A stretch of DNA of 43,786 bases from Phycisphaerales bacterium UBA1845 (GTDB lineage: Bacteria > Planctomycetota > Phycisphaerae > UBA1845). The stretch covers positions 92,797-136,582 of the forward strand of contig DDIR01000062.1 of assembly GCA_002338715.1 (NCBI GenBank), given 5' to 3'. A program made the translations under genes and the position numbers. Numbering within the stretch: the first letter of the stretch is position 1; each line of letters opens with the position of its first letter. Positions 17,733-27,044 of this stretch are shown one piece after another. Below the pieces are notes generated by a model, which did no database searches, was not told where the DNA came from, and saw only the letters and a list, made by a program, of their open reading frames with translations.

Positions 17733-18458
17733 GTGACAAAGTTCGCTGCAAGGTTTGTATTGGCCACTTCCGTCCTCATCGCGTTCGCATCCCTCGCCCG
17801 TGCCGACGACGACGCGCTACCCAAGGTCACCGTCTACGGGACAGCCACCACCGAGGTCACGCCCGACCTGATGAACTGGCACCTGACCATCACCAACAAG
17901 GGCAAAGATCTCGCCCCGGTGGCCGATAACCATCACCGCATCGTCGCGGGCGTTTTGAAACTGCTCAAAGACAGCGGCATCGACGAACAGAAGATTCAAA
18001 CCGCTCGCATGGCGTTCGGCGAGAACTGGGTGTATCGAAGCAACAACCGCGTGAAGGAAGGCTACTACGCGTCGACCAGCGTTTCGTTTGAAATGTCCGA
18101 CTTCGATCTGTATCGAACCCTTTGGTCCGGGTTGGCGCAGGACGAACACGTCAGCATCGACTACGTCGGTTACGATCATTCCAAACGCATCGATTACCAG
18201 AACGAAACAAGAATCAAAGCGCTGCTCGCGGCTAAGGAAAAAGCCAAAGCCCTCGCCGAAACCCTCGGTTCGCAGATCGGCGAACCGCTGCTGATCGAAG
18301 AAGATGCAGGATCACAATCCATGTACCCGGTGCCGACGTTCTCAAACAATCTGCGTACAGTCGAAAGCGCGGACGGCGGGAGCGAAGGCATCGCCAAAGG
18401 AAAAATACCGATCAAGATCCGCATCAAAGCGTCATTCAGATTGATCACACAAGGGTAG
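17733..18458 (+). CDS. Secreted SIMPL-domain (DUF541) protein
   Basis: The 241-residue protein begins at a GTG with an AAAGGAG site. The N-terminal signal peptide (TKFAARFVLATSVLIAFASLARA) is followed by a SIMPL/DUF541 domain: VTVYGTATTEVTPDLMNWHLTI at the start, a central segment on Ile/Gln-rich helices (DSGIDEQKIQTARMAF), and LLAAKEKAKALAETLGSQIGEPLLIEE near the end, all typical of the family. Such proteins are periplasmic or outer-membrane associated and of poorly defined role; some members are linked to oxidative stress or surface signalling. It is a single gene facing the convergent recG. Confidence 0.85.
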   Translation: MTKFAARFVLATSVLIAFASLARADDDALPKVTVYGTATTEVTPDLMNWHLTITNKGKDLAPVADNHHRIVAGVLKLLKDSGIDEQKIQTARMAFGENWVYRSNNRVKEGYYASTSVSFEMSDFDLYRTLWSGLAQDEHVSIDYVGYDHSKRIDYQNETRIKALLAAKEKAKALAETLGSQIGEPLLIEEDAGSQSMYPVPTFSNNLRTVESADGGSEGIAKGKIPIKIRIKASFRLITQG

Positions 18459-18459
18459 G

Positions 18460-18476
18460 GTGCGTCCCGGACGCAC
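18460..18476. repeat. Short palindromic hairpin between convergent genes
   Basis: GTGCGTCC-C-GGACGCAC follows directly after the SIMPL stop and is preceded by GTAGG. The same kind of GTAGGGTG-led palindrome is a common dispersed intergenic element and resembles the larger one at 41721-41791. There is no T-tract, so it is more likely a repeat than a classical terminator. Confidence 0.6.
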
Positions 18477-18509
18477 ATGGATCACCGTCGCGAATTCAAT
18501 TGCGTGCGA

Positions 18510-20573
18510 TTACTTCATCGCCAACGGATGCGCTTCCTCGACGGCTTTCAATAGCTTCTTGTTCGCCGGTTTCGCGAGATCGGGGTCGTCTTTTGTGATC
18601 GCGTCAGCGTCTTTGATTGCGGCTTTTAGTAGCGCATCGTCTTTCGTCAGGTCGGCTGCTCTGAACACCGGGATGCCGCTTTGCCGGGTGCCGACGATTT
18701 CGCCCGGGCCGCGCAGGTCGAGGTCGGCTTCTGCGATTTTGAAACCGTCGCTTGTCTCCCGCAATACTTTCAAGCGGGTCTGCGCTTTCTTCGAATTGGA
18801 ATCGGTAAACAGCAAACACATGCCCGGTTTGTTGCCCCGCCCCACGCGACCACGCAGTTGGTGCAGTTGAGCCAGTCCGAAACGTTCGGCGTGCTCGACG
18901 ATCAGCATGGTGGCTTCGGGCACATCAACACCAACTTCCACAACCGTCGTCGACACCAGCACCTGAATGCGCCCATCACGAAACGCATTCATCGTCGAAA
19001 GCTTTTCGTCGCTTTTCATTCGCCCGTGGAGCAAGCCCACCTCAAACCCGCGAAGTTCTCCGCTGCGAAGTGCTTCCGCCTGCGCCACCGCATCCTTCAA
19101 GTCCAGCGTCTCGGATTCTTCAACCAACGGATACACGACAAACACGCGCTCGCCAGCCGCCACCCGCTTTCGCACGAAGGTCCAGCAGGCGGCTTGCATG
19201 TTCGGCGGAACGATTTTCGTCTCGACCGGCTTGCGCCCGGCTGGCAGCGCATCGATCGTCGTCACTTCAAAATCACCGTACACCGTCATCGCCAGCGTGC
19301 GCGGAATCGGAGTGGCCGTCATCACCAAATAGTGATGCCCGCGCGATTTTAAGCGCAGCGCCGTCCGCTGCGCCACGCCGAAGCGATGCTGCTCATCGAT
19401 GATCACCAACCCCAATCGCGACCACTTCACATCGTCTTCCAACAGCGCATGCGTCCCGATGGCGATGTCGATCTCGCCATTGGCCAAGCCAGCCAGCATC
19501 GCCTTGCGTTCGCTGGCCCGCATCTGCCCGACGAGCAACCCAACCTTGACGCGGCTGCCCTTGAGGTATCGGGCGATTTTGTCATGCGTCTGACGGGCGA
19601 GGATTTCGGTCGGCGCGAGAATCGTCACCTGAATGCGGTTGGCGACGGCGGTGAGCGCCGCATAAATCGCGACGGCGGTTTTTCCGCAGCCGACATCCCC
19701 TTGCAGCAGGCGGGTCATCGGACGCGATTGGCTCATGTCGGCGACGATTTCAGCAATCGCTTTCCGCTGGGCGGCAGTCAATTCAAACGGCAACCGCGCA
19801 CGAATGCGTTCATCGATCTTGGGCGTGGTGACAATCGGCGGCGCGTCGTCGGCTTGTCGCATGCGATGACGACGCACACGAATCGCCAGTTGCATCAACA
19901 GCAATTCGTCATAGGCCAAACGCTCGCGGGCGGCATGGACTTTGTCCAGCGTTGTCGGCCGATGCAGTTCGCGAATCGCATCGGCCCGGGGGATCAACTT
20001 GTAACGTTTGACCAGTTCATCGGGCAGAAAGTCGCGGATTGCCGCCACGGCCAACGGGAGCACCGCGTCCATCACCTTGGCGATCTGCTTGGGCGGTAGC
20101 GCTTTGGTCGCCGAGTAAACAGGCACAAGCGCGTCGGTATCGTCGGCTAATGGATCAACATCGTCGGGCAAGATCTCAAACGTCGGATTGACAAACTGCA
20201 CCCAACGTTTGTCTTCAATGGCTTTGCCCGTGAGGCGGATGATCTGCCCATGCCCCAATCGATCGCGAAGATACGGTGCATTAAACCACCGAGCCCGACA
20301 CGATCCCGTCCCGTCAACTACATCGATCAACACCGACGAGCGCTGGTAACCTTGCGTCGCGCGCACCCGTCCGACGCTGCCAACCACGGTGGCTACCTCG
20401 TCGATTTCGACTTCGCCGATCGGCTTGGATTTCGGAAGCAGTTCGTAGCGAAACGGCAGGTGCTCTAGCAGGTCGCCCACGGTGCGCACGCCAAGCGACT
20501 TGAACTCCGCAGCGCGGCGCGGACCGACGCCTTTGGTGTACATAATGGGTTGGCTGAGCAGATCGGAAGGCAT
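18510..20573 (-). CDS. recG: ATP-dependent DNA helicase RecG
   Basis: The 687-residue helicase remodels stalled replication forks and branched recombination intermediates. The start at 20573 gives the normal family length and N-terminus (MPSDLLSQPIMYTKGVGPRRA); in-frame codons upstream to 20831 add a low-complexity tail without family resemblance. An N-terminal wedge/OB domain (KGVGPRRAAEFKSLGVRTVGDLLEHLPFRY, GSVGRVRAT, WFNAPYLRDRL) precedes two helicase lobes with Walker A (GDVGCGKT), DEQH box (IIDEQHRFG), TATPIPRTL, and the late motif LHQLRGRVGRG. All motifs are intact. Downstream is convergent SIMPL; upstream, 173 bases away, is the LysM gene on the same strand. Confidence 0.96.
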   Translation of the reverse strand: MPSDLLSQPIMYTKGVGPRRAAEFKSLGVRTVGDLLEHLPFRYELLPKSKPIGEVEIDEVATVVGSVGRVRATQGYQRSSVLIDVVDGTGSCRARWFNAPYLRDRLGHGQIIRLTGKAIEDKRWVQFVNPTFEILPDDVDPLADDTDALVPVYSATKALPPKQIAKVMDAVLPLAVAAIRDFLPDELVKRYKLIPRADAIRELHRPTTLDKVHAARERLAYDELLLMQLAIRVRRHRMRQADDAPPIVTTPKIDERIRARLPFELTAAQRKAIAEIVADMSQSRPMTRLLQGDVGCGKTAVAIYAALTAVANRIQVTILAPTEILARQTHDKIARYLKGSRVKVGLLVGQMRASERKAMLAGLANGEIDIAIGTHALLEDDVKWSRLGLVIIDEQHRFGVAQRTALRLKSRGHHYLVMTATPIPRTLAMTVYGDFEVTTIDALPAGRKPVETKIVPPNMQAACWTFVRKRVAAGERVFVVYPLVEESETLDLKDAVAQAEALRSGELRGFEVGLLHGRMKSDEKLSTMNAFRDGRIQVLVSTTVVEVGVDVPEATMLIVEHAERFGLAQLHQLRGRVGRGNKPGMCLLFTDSNSKKAQTRLKVLRETSDGFKIAEADLDLRGPGEIVGTRQSGIPVFRAADLTKDDALLKAAIKDADAITKDDPDLAKPANKKLLKAVEEAHPLAMK

Positions 20574-20746
20574 AAGGCGACGGTACCGCAGTGGGCTTTT
20601 GCAAACAAGTCCAAGCCCACTGCGAAACCGTGACTGCCACGGCGAAGTGGTAACTGCCACTCCGCAACCGTGACCGAACGTCGCCTGCTGGAGGGGGTGT
20701 TCTGTTGTGAACCTTCGGTGCGGGGCGCTGCGGGAGCGCCGGGCAC

Positions 20747-21229
20747 TTATGGGATGATCAGTTCCTGACCGGCCTGCAGTGAATGCGGGCTGGACATCAC
20801 ACCGCGATTGGCTTCGTAAATCACGCGCCACTTCGACTGGTCGTTGTAGTACATGCGTGCGAGAGCATAGAGCGTTTCACCGCGTTGCACGACGTGCGTT
20901 CCACCTGCGCCACCGCTTGGCGCGCCGTACGAATCGTTGGCCGGCGCGGAAGACTGCTGGCTGGCGGTGTACGGCTGCTGATTCGAATTGGCGGTCACCG
21001 TGTAGTTCTGCGACGCGGGGTAGTTGTCGACCCGCCCGCCATTGTCATATGACGGCGATCCGGACGATGTCGACGAATAGTTGCTATTCGAAGAAGCCGG
21101 TTCCTGATAACTGTAAGAATAGGAATTGTCCCGAACGGGTGTCGTGTCGAGGTGCTCGACCTTTTCCTTGCATCCGTTCGCAGTGACGAGCGCGCACAGC
21201 GCCACCAGTGTTGTTGCAATCCTTCGCAT
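20747..21229 (-). CDS. LysM-domain lipoprotein
   Basis: The 160-residue protein starts at the ATG at 21229, which has GGAGG upstream. A lipoprotein signal ends at the lipobox TANGC. A Ser/Tyr/Asn/Gln-rich low-complexity linker (about residues 30-105) leads to a C-terminal LysM peptidoglycan-binding domain (THVVQRGETLYALARMYYND...WRVIYEANRG...LQAGQELIIP). It is likely anchored in the outer membrane and bound to peptidoglycan. A short C-terminal tail ends the protein directly after the LysM core. Confidence 0.9.
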   Translation of the reverse strand: MRRIATTLVALCALVTANGCKEKVEHLDTTPVRDNSYSYSYQEPASSNSNYSSTSSGSPSYDNGGRVDNYPASQNYTVTANSNQQPYTASQQSSAPANDSYGAPSGGAGGTHVVQRGETLYALARMYYNDQSKWRVIYEANRGVMSSPHSLQAGQELIIP

Positions 21230-21446
21230 CGGCGGACCTCCTGTCCATGGGTGCCACATGAAATGTCAAAACCGGATTCTGGCGGGAATGGGCAATTTCG
21301 TCAAGTAAAATCACAGGCAAAGAAATCTGGGGGCATTGATGCCAGAAAATCCACGGGCGATGGGCGTTCGTGTTGGTATTCCAACGGTGTCGCTGAGGAC
21401 AGGCAGGCCGGGTTCCCAACCCTGATACGGGCCCATGTTGCGATCC

Positions 21447-22079
21447 CTACGGCCTTTTGACGGCGGGTTCGGGGAGCGGCTTGCCTTGGGCGACAGCTTT
21501 TGCGTTGGCGATATCCACTTGGTGGTCGCGTTCGAACGCGGTCATGTCGTACCCGGGTCGGGCGACAAACTCACCGACAATTTCAGTCTCGTCGGCGCAG
21601 ACCAGACTGAGCATGCCGCGACATTGACTTCCGCATTTGATCTCCACCTGGCCCGCAGTGATGTGCGTCAACCCGCGAAGTCGTCCGGTCCGTTGAATTA
21701 GAAATCCACTGATCACATTCCCGCCCGATCCAAGCGACTGCGAACTCGAATCGCTGGCGATCGTGTCTCCGGAAAACGATTCGATCGGCGCTCCGACTTC
21801 GAACACGCCCGAACTGGCGGGCAGTTGCAGGTAGAGTTCGTATTCCTTCTTGCCATAGTGCGAACCGGGCAGCGGCCACTCGCAGAGCAAACGCGCGACC
21901 GATTCGCCGGGATTGCAATCGTAATGCGCCCACTCACTGTCGAGTTTGACCGATTGCTGGCGACCGAACTCGAAGGGATGAATCAACTCGACGGTTGCGT
22001 GCGGCGCGGAACAACCCGACGCGACAATTGTCAGCAACGATGTCCACACAACAGAGGCGAGACTGGATCGAATTTTCAT
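21447..22079 (-). CDS. Predicted lipoprotein of unknown function
   Basis: The 210-residue protein starts at the ATG at 22079, which overlaps the stop of the upstream glutaredoxin-like gene by four bases (ATGA) and has AAAGGG upstream. The signal ends at the lipobox VASGC. The mature part has paired cysteines (EIKCGSQCRGMLSLVCADE) and no family I recognise. Translational coupling suggests it shares an operon with the redox protein. The 217 bases between its stop and the LysM start hold nothing I can identify. Confidence 0.7.
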   Translation of the reverse strand: MKIRSSLASVVWTSLLTIVASGCSAPHATVELIHPFEFGRQQSVKLDSEWAHYDCNPGESVARLLCEWPLPGSHYGKKEYELYLQLPASSGVFEVGAPIESFSGDTIASDSSSQSLGSGGNVISGFLIQRTGRLRGLTHITAGQVEIKCGSQCRGMLSLVCADETEIVGEFVARPGYDMTAFERDHQVDIANAKAVAQGKPLPEPAVKRP

Positions 22080-22327
22080 TCGCACCCTTTCAATGCGCGC
22101 CGCAGTTCTTTTTCCACGACGCGGTGTCGGCAGAATTCTTTGCCGTTGATGTGCAAGACGGGTATGTGCTCATTGTATTGGGCGGACCAGCGCTTGCCTT
22201 CGTCTGACGCGATGTCAACGATGTCCACCGGAATGCTTCGCCTGCCCACGACTTTTTGGACAACGAACCAAGCCGCTTCGCAGAGTTCGCAACTGGGCCT
22301 GGTAAAGAATGTCAGACGAAAATCCAT
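22076..22327 (-). CDS. Glutaredoxin-like (DUF836) thiol protein
   Basis: The 83-residue protein has the glutaredoxin-like fold pattern: an N-terminal strand LTFFTRPSCELC with a CxxC active site, a following helix, IPVDIVDIAS, and HIPVLHINGKEFCRHRV with the cis-Pro segment (PVLHI). It is typical of the DUF836 family of small cytosolic redox proteins. The start at 22327 is chosen because it begins just before the first strand; a GTG at 22342 is possible. It overlaps the next gene by four bases. Confidence 0.8.
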   Translation of the reverse strand: MDFRLTFFTRPSCELCEAAWFVVQKVVGRRSIPVDIVDIASDEGKRWSAQYNEHIPVLHINGKEFCRHRVVEKELRRALKGCE

Positions 22328-22426
22328 GGACCATACCCGCAAGCGCTGCGCACAAACCAGCCAACCGAATAGCGGCCAATCTTAGTGCACGTACGGGGGC
22401 GCGACAAATCCGCGAGAACCACGAAG

Positions 22427-23647
22427 TCAGTGGCCCATGGTCTTGGAGATCGTAAAGATCGGCAGCAACAGCGCAATGACAATGCTTCCGACGATACCAC
22501 CCATGACAAAAATCATGATGGGCTCAATCATCAACGTGACGCGCTTGATGGATTGTTCGAGGTCGCGTTCGAGAAACAAGCTGACGCGATCGAGTACGTC
22601 GGCAAGGTGACCGCTACGTTCACCGGCGCGGACCATCTGCGTAACCGATCGGGGCATGAGATTGGTGGCGAGCAGCGGTACGCTCATCTGCTCACCGTCT
22701 TGCACGCGGGCATCGACTTGGTCCCACATGTCCTGAAAGTAGCGATTGCCAACGACCGCCCGGGTGATACCGACGGCTTCGAGAATTGAAACACCCGCGC
22801 GGGTCAGCGTACCCAGGGTGCGCAGCGAACGGGTGAGACAGGTTCGGTGAAACATCCGCCCGAGAAGCGGCGTGTGCAACAGGATCCAGTCTTTGGGGCG
22901 TTGTCCACGCTCCGACCTGAAGAAAAGCACCGATCCGACGACCGAAACCAGAAGCACGCTGGACCAATACATCCAATAGGTGGTCATCCACCCGCTGATG
23001 GACATGAGGATTTTGGTCGGAACCGGAAGCAGATGCTCTTTGCCTTTGTACAATCCGGTGAACTTCGGCATCAAGAACGTCATCAGAAAAATGACGACGC
23101 CGATGGACATGCACATCAGGAATGCCGGGTAGATCAGCGCACCAACGACCTTACGTGAAGTCTCGCGCTGATTGCCAAGGTACGTCGCACATCGATCCAA
23201 CATCGGACCCAATTGCCCGGACGCTTCCGACGCCTTGACCAGGTTGACCACGAGCGGTTTAAAGACTTTCGGATGTCGCGCCAGCGCGGTCGAGAACGGC
23301 GTTCCCGTTTCGACATCCGCAAGAATATGCTTGAGCACCTTTTGAAAACCAACCGACTCGGTCTGTTCGATGATGCTGTCGAGCGCTTCGGTGATTGAGA
23401 CGCCCGTATCGACCATCACCGACATCTGCGTCACGAAGTGAATGACGTCCGTCGACTTGACGCGATTGCCGCCGATTCGAATCTGGGTGGCTGCGGCTTC
23501 GACAACCTGGGCGGCTTCCTGAATGCGTACGACGAACTTGCCTTCCGCCCGAATCAGGCGAGCCGCTTCTGCCGGGGTGGGCGCGCTGATCACACCATTG
23601 ATCGATTCCCCGCTGGCGTTGCGTGCCAAATAGTCAAATCGCGGCAT
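22427..23647 (-). CDS. pilC: Type IV pilus / type II secretion inner-membrane platform protein (PilC/GspF)
   Basis: The 406-residue protein has an N-terminal PRFDYLARNASGESINGVI start, two repeated GspF domains (about residues 65-190 and 270-395) and three hydrophobic segments (about 168-195, 215-240 and 370-400). Characteristic phrases include FVTQMSVMVDTGVSITEALDSI, LGTLTRAGVSILEAV and MVRAGERSGHLADVLDR. It forms the inner-membrane platform that couples the PilB ATPase to pilin assembly. It is the last pilus gene, 34 bases after pilB on the minus strand; 99 bases separate it from the glutaredoxin-like gene. Confidence 0.93.
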   Translation of the reverse strand: MPRFDYLARNASGESINGVISAPTPAEAARLIRAEGKFVVRIQEAAQVVEAAATQIRIGGNRVKSTDVIHFVTQMSVMVDTGVSITEALDSIIEQTESVGFQKVLKHILADVETGTPFSTALARHPKVFKPLVVNLVKASEASGQLGPMLDRCATYLGNQRETSRKVVGALIYPAFLMCMSIGVVIFLMTFLMPKFTGLYKGKEHLLPVPTKILMSISGWMTTYWMYWSSVLLVSVVGSVLFFRSERGQRPKDWILLHTPLLGRMFHRTCLTRSLRTLGTLTRAGVSILEAVGITRAVVGNRYFQDMWDQVDARVQDGEQMSVPLLATNLMPRSVTQMVRAGERSGHLADVLDRVSLFLERDLEQSIKRVTLMIEPIMIFVMGGIVGSIVIALLLPIFTISKTMGH

Positions 23648-23681
23648 GTTCGTCGTTACCTTTGATCTTTCGTCAAGCCTG

Positions 23682-25385
23682 TTATGCGCTGGTTACGCGA
23701 AGGACTTCTTCAACCGTCGTTTCACCGGCATTTACCTTGGCCATCCCGTTCTCAAATAGCGTGCGGATGCCTTGCGATTTCGCGATGGATCGAAGTCGAC
23801 CAAGATTCGCACCTGCCGCAATCGCGTCGCGCATTTCGTCCGACGGTATCAGGATTTCAAAAATACCGGCCCGCCCTTTGAATCCGGTTTGATTGCAGAC
23901 CAGACAACCATGCCCTTTCGCGACTTTGTCAATTTTCATGCCCGCGCGTTCAGCCGCATTGAGCACATGCGTGGACGGCTGCGATTCAACCTTGCACTCG
24001 GGACAGACGCGCCGGACCAGCCGCTGCGCGACGACGCCCACGAGAGCCGCACTGATCAAATAGGGTTCGATTCCGAGATTCTGCAATCGCGTGATCGCCC
24101 CGGCGCTATCGTTGGTGTGAAGCGTCGAAAGCACCAGGTGCCCGGTCAGCGCGGCTTGGACAGCGATCGTCGCCGTTTCGGCGTCACGAATTTCACCAAG
24201 CATGATCACGTCCGGGTCCTGTCGAAGCAGCGTTCGCAGGACCGACGCGAAGGTCAGACCGATCTTGCTGTGCACCTGAAACTGATTGATTCCTAGAACG
24301 TTGAATTCGATCGGATCTTCAACCGTGCAGATATTGATCTGGGGCGAATTGATCTCGTTGAGCATGGAATAGAGCGTGCTGCTCTTACCGCTACCGGTCG
24401 GACCGGTGACGAGCACGATGCCGTAAGGCTCTTTGCAGATACGTTCCATCGACTTGCGCGTTTCGTCCTCAAGCCTCAAACCCGAGAAGGTCAGCAGGCT
24501 GTTCGAGTTGTCGATGATTCGAATCACGACCTTTTCGCCATACTTGTTGGGCAACGTCGACACACGCAAATCGACCTGGTTGCCGCGGGACGCCACCCGA
24601 ATCGCGCCGTCCTGGGGAAGGCGTCGTTCAGAAATATCCATCCCAGCCATGATCTTGATACGGGCAACAATCGCCGGCTGCATTTGCGACGGAGGTCGAA
24701 GCTTTTCAAACAACTGCCCATCCACACGATAGCGCACGCGAAAGACTTCTTCGTCCGGTTCAAAGTGGATATCACTGGCGCCTTCGCGGATGGCGCTGTG
24801 AATGGCATGGTTGACGAGTTTGACGACGGGCGAGTCGCTGCCAAGATCCTCGACGTCAGCGCGATTCGAACTACCCTCATCGCCCCCAGTGATGCTTTCG
24901 GTTTGCGCGAAGAGTTCGTCGAAGCTGGGGGCTTCGTCCTGGCTGACGTCTTCAATCACGCCGCGGATATCATCCGGAAGCGCAGCGACAATCTGAACCG
25001 GGCACCCTGCATGCTGCGTAACTTCATCGACCAAAAAGAAGTTCGACAAGTCGCTGACGGCAACAGTGAGCGTTCCGTCCACCTTGAAAAGTGGGACAAC
25101 CTGCGACTGCTCGACAAATTCAACGGGCAAGACGCCGAACACGTCGCGGTCGACCAATCGCGACGTCAATCGCGCAAATGGAATACCGGACGCGTCGGCC
25201 AGCGCTGCGGTCAGTTGCTCCTGGGACACGAATCCCAGTTCGATCAGGATTTCGCCGAGAAGCTGCCGCTTTCCGCCCTCCTGCTGAACGGCGATCGCTT
25301 CATCGACCTGCTTGGGTGTGATCAGTCCTCGTTCAACGAGAACATCACCCACGCGTACCGCTTTTGTTTCGGTCGAACCGGACAT
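23682..25385 (-). CDS. pilB: Pilus assembly / secretion ATPase with MshEN domain (PilB/GspE)
   Basis: The 567-residue ATPase powers pilin polymerisation. An N-terminal MshEN-type domain (RVGDVLVERGLITPKQVDEAIAVQ, then LLGEILIELGFVSQEQLTAAL) precedes the ATPase core, which has Walker A (TGPTGSGKSS), the Asp box/Walker B region (DPDVIMLGEIRDAETA), the His box (TGHLVLSTLHTND) and a four-Cys zinc site (CPEC...CLVC). All catalytic elements are intact. The MshEN motifs resemble those that bind cyclic di-GMP in other pilus ATPases. It lies 10 bases after the STAS gene. GspE is an alternative name, since no pilT is present. Confidence 0.93.
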   Translation of the reverse strand: MSGSTETKAVRVGDVLVERGLITPKQVDEAIAVQQEGGKRQLLGEILIELGFVSQEQLTAALADASGIPFARLTSRLVDRDVFGVLPVEFVEQSQVVPLFKVDGTLTVAVSDLSNFFLVDEVTQHAGCPVQIVAALPDDIRGVIEDVSQDEAPSFDELFAQTESITGGDEGSSNRADVEDLGSDSPVVKLVNHAIHSAIREGASDIHFEPDEEVFRVRYRVDGQLFEKLRPPSQMQPAIVARIKIMAGMDISERRLPQDGAIRVASRGNQVDLRVSTLPNKYGEKVVIRIIDNSNSLLTFSGLRLEDETRKSMERICKEPYGIVLVTGPTGSGKSSTLYSMLNEINSPQINICTVEDPIEFNVLGINQFQVHSKIGLTFASVLRTLLRQDPDVIMLGEIRDAETATIAVQAALTGHLVLSTLHTNDSAGAITRLQNLGIEPYLISAALVGVVAQRLVRRVCPECKVESQPSTHVLNAAERAGMKIDKVAKGHGCLVCNQTGFKGRAGIFEILIPSDEMRDAIAAGANLGRLRSIAKSQGIRTLFENGMAKVNAGETTVEEVLRVTSA

Positions 25386-25395
25386 GAATCAACAC

Positions 25396-25728
25396 CTAAC
25401 TGAGTGACGTCATTGCCTCATCCAGCGTCACACACAAATCGAGTTGCTTGTCGAGGCGGGTGACTTCCATAACTTTTTCGATCGGTTCACTGAGCGTGCA
25501 AAGCTTGCACATACCCAATCGTTCCTGACATTCGCGGTGGAGTTGGGTCAACGCTTCCAACCCAACGCTGTCGACACCGGTGCAGTCTGCAAAGTCGACA
25601 ACGAAGTCGCGAATATCCCCAACGACGGCTTGGTCCACCAGTTCACGAAACTGATCGACGGTCGACTTATTCAACTCACCTTCGACGGCCAGTACGCATA
25701 CGTTGTCGTGCATCGTGCTGTTGGTCAT
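25396..25728 (-). CDS. STAS-domain protein (anti-sigma factor antagonist-like)
   Basis: The 110-residue protein is a single STAS domain: VCVLAVEGELNKSTVDQF, VVDFADCTGVDSVGLEAL and a final helix. The CTGVDSVGL segment aligns with the phosphorylatable serine region of SpoIIAA-type anti-anti-sigma factors. It lies inside the pilus gene run, 23 bases after the TPR lipoprotein and 10 bases before pilB, so it is co-transcribed with them. It probably acts as a partner-switch regulator tied to pilus production or function; no anti-sigma kinase is visible nearby. Confidence 0.88.
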   Translation of the reverse strand: MTNSTMHDNVCVLAVEGELNKSTVDQFRELVDQAVVGDIRDFVVDFADCTGVDSVGLEALTQLHRECQERLGMCKLCTLSEPIEKVMEVTRLDKQLDLCVTLDEAMTSLS

Positions 25729-25751
25729 TTCACGCCCACCCGATGTTGGAA

Positions 25752-27044
25752 CTAGGGAATGTTCAATCCCAATGCCACTTCGCTGTGACTGTCGGCCTGC
25801 TTGTCGTTCTGACCATAGGCATCAATCGGAGGCTCAGCATGCGTCGGCGCCGAAAGCCTGTTCAATGCGGTCCGCGCCCAATGGCAATCGGGATCAATCG
25901 CCAGCGCCCGTTCGTATGACGCGCGAGCCCTGGCAAAGTCCTTCGTCTTCAACGAAACCAAACCGAGCAAACAGTGGGCCAACACGTCGCGATCATTCTG
26001 TGCGATAAGTTGGTTCAAGGCCCGATTGGCCGACGCGTAGTTCTTCTCGCGAAGCTTGACGTACGCCGAAATCAACAGCGTCTGCGGATCGTTCGGCGCC
26101 AACCGTTCTGCATTGCTCGCACCGCGACGGGCCGACCCCATGTCTCCCGACTTGATGCCTGCCTTTGCCAGCAGGATCCATGCCGCATAATCGTCCGGGT
26201 CATTCTTGAGCACGTCGCGCAGCGTCATCTTGACGGCTTCGGGACGGTTCAACTCCAGCATGCACTTGGCCACCGCCCGAATCACCGACGGCGCGAGGTC
26301 GTCACCGTGTTTGTCGAACAGCGGCTGCAATACGGTCAGCGCTTCGGCGAATCGGTGCGAGCGAACAGCCAACAGTGCGTATTCTTCCGCGATGACCGGG
26401 GTGTAATGACCGGCAGCCAACACGGCGCGAAACGATTGTTCTGCCGCGTCCTGGTCGCCCATCTTGAGCGCGATTTCACCAGAAAGCGCCAGCAGGCTCG
26501 GATTGTTGTCGTAGTAAAGTTTGGTTGTTTCGAGCAAGCGCAAGGCTTCGTCCGCCTGCCCCATCTCCACAAGACACTCGGCTTCGGCGATGAGATAGCT
26601 CACTTCGGTGTCGTCAATCTCACGGGCCAACCGATAATCCCGAAGCGCATCGGCGAACCGTTTCGTCCGTTCCGCAATCATTGCCCGGACGGACAACACC
26701 TTCGCGTTCTGATTGTCCAGTTCATACGCATGTTCGATCGCCCGTTCAGCCGCCTGGATGCGACCTTGCGACAGTCGGCATTCGGCGAGGAGCATGAACG
26801 CTTCGACGTTCTTGGTATCCCAACCGAGCGCTTCTTCGAGATAACTCACGGCGTCATCAACGAGTCCGTGCTCAAATTGCTGCCGGGCCAACTGGAGCTT
26901 GATCTTGCCCCGCACTTCATTCCAATGCTGCTCGGCTTGTACGCGGCGCTGCTGATGGTTGGCGGAACATCCTGTTGTCGCACAGACCATCGCTCCGACG
27001 GAAGCAAGCGTCATCCAGTTGATCGCCGTTTTTAATCTATTCAT
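25752..27044 (-). CDS. TPR-repeat lipoprotein, candidate secretin pilotin
   Basis: The 430-residue protein has a lipoprotein signal with lipobox ATTGC (MNRLKTAINWMTLASVGAMVC leader) and about ten tetratricopeptide repeats (for example FEHGLVDDAVSYLEEALGWD, QGRIQAAERAIEHAYELD, RKNYASANRALNQLIAQ-like and FARARASYERALAIDPD). It overlaps the upstream secretin gene by eight bases. A TPR lipoprotein next to a secretin is the pattern of PilF/PilW pilotins, which help the secretin insert in the outer membrane. This one is longer than those and may do more. Confidence 0.85.
   Translation of the reverse strand: MNRLKTAINWMTLASVGAMVCATTGCSANHQQRRVQAEQHWNEVRGKIKLQLARQQFEHGLVDDAVSYLEEALGWDTKNVEAFMLLAECRLSQGRIQAAERAIEHAYELDNQNAKVLSVRAMIAERTKRFADALRDYRLAREIDDTEVSYLIAEAECLVEMGQADEALRLLETTKLYYDNNPSLLALSGEIALKMGDQDAAEQSFRAVLAAGHYTPVIAEEYALLAVRSHRFAEALTVLQPLFDKHGDDLAPSVIRAVAKCMLELNRPEAVKMTLRDVLKNDPDDYAAWILLAKAGIKSGDMGSARRGASNAERLAPNDPQTLLISAYVKLREKNYASANRALNQLIAQNDRDVLAHCLLGLVSLKTKDFARARASYERALAIDPDCHWARTALNRLSAPTHAEPPIDAYGQNDKQADSHSEVALGLNIP

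Noticed and set aside
18681..20099. Long plus-strand open frames opposite recG
   Set aside because: Antisense shadows of a complete recG with all helicase motifs.
20574..20831. N-terminal extension of recG to 20831
   Set aside because: The additional 86 residues have no RecG resemblance and the start at 20573 gives the normal family length.
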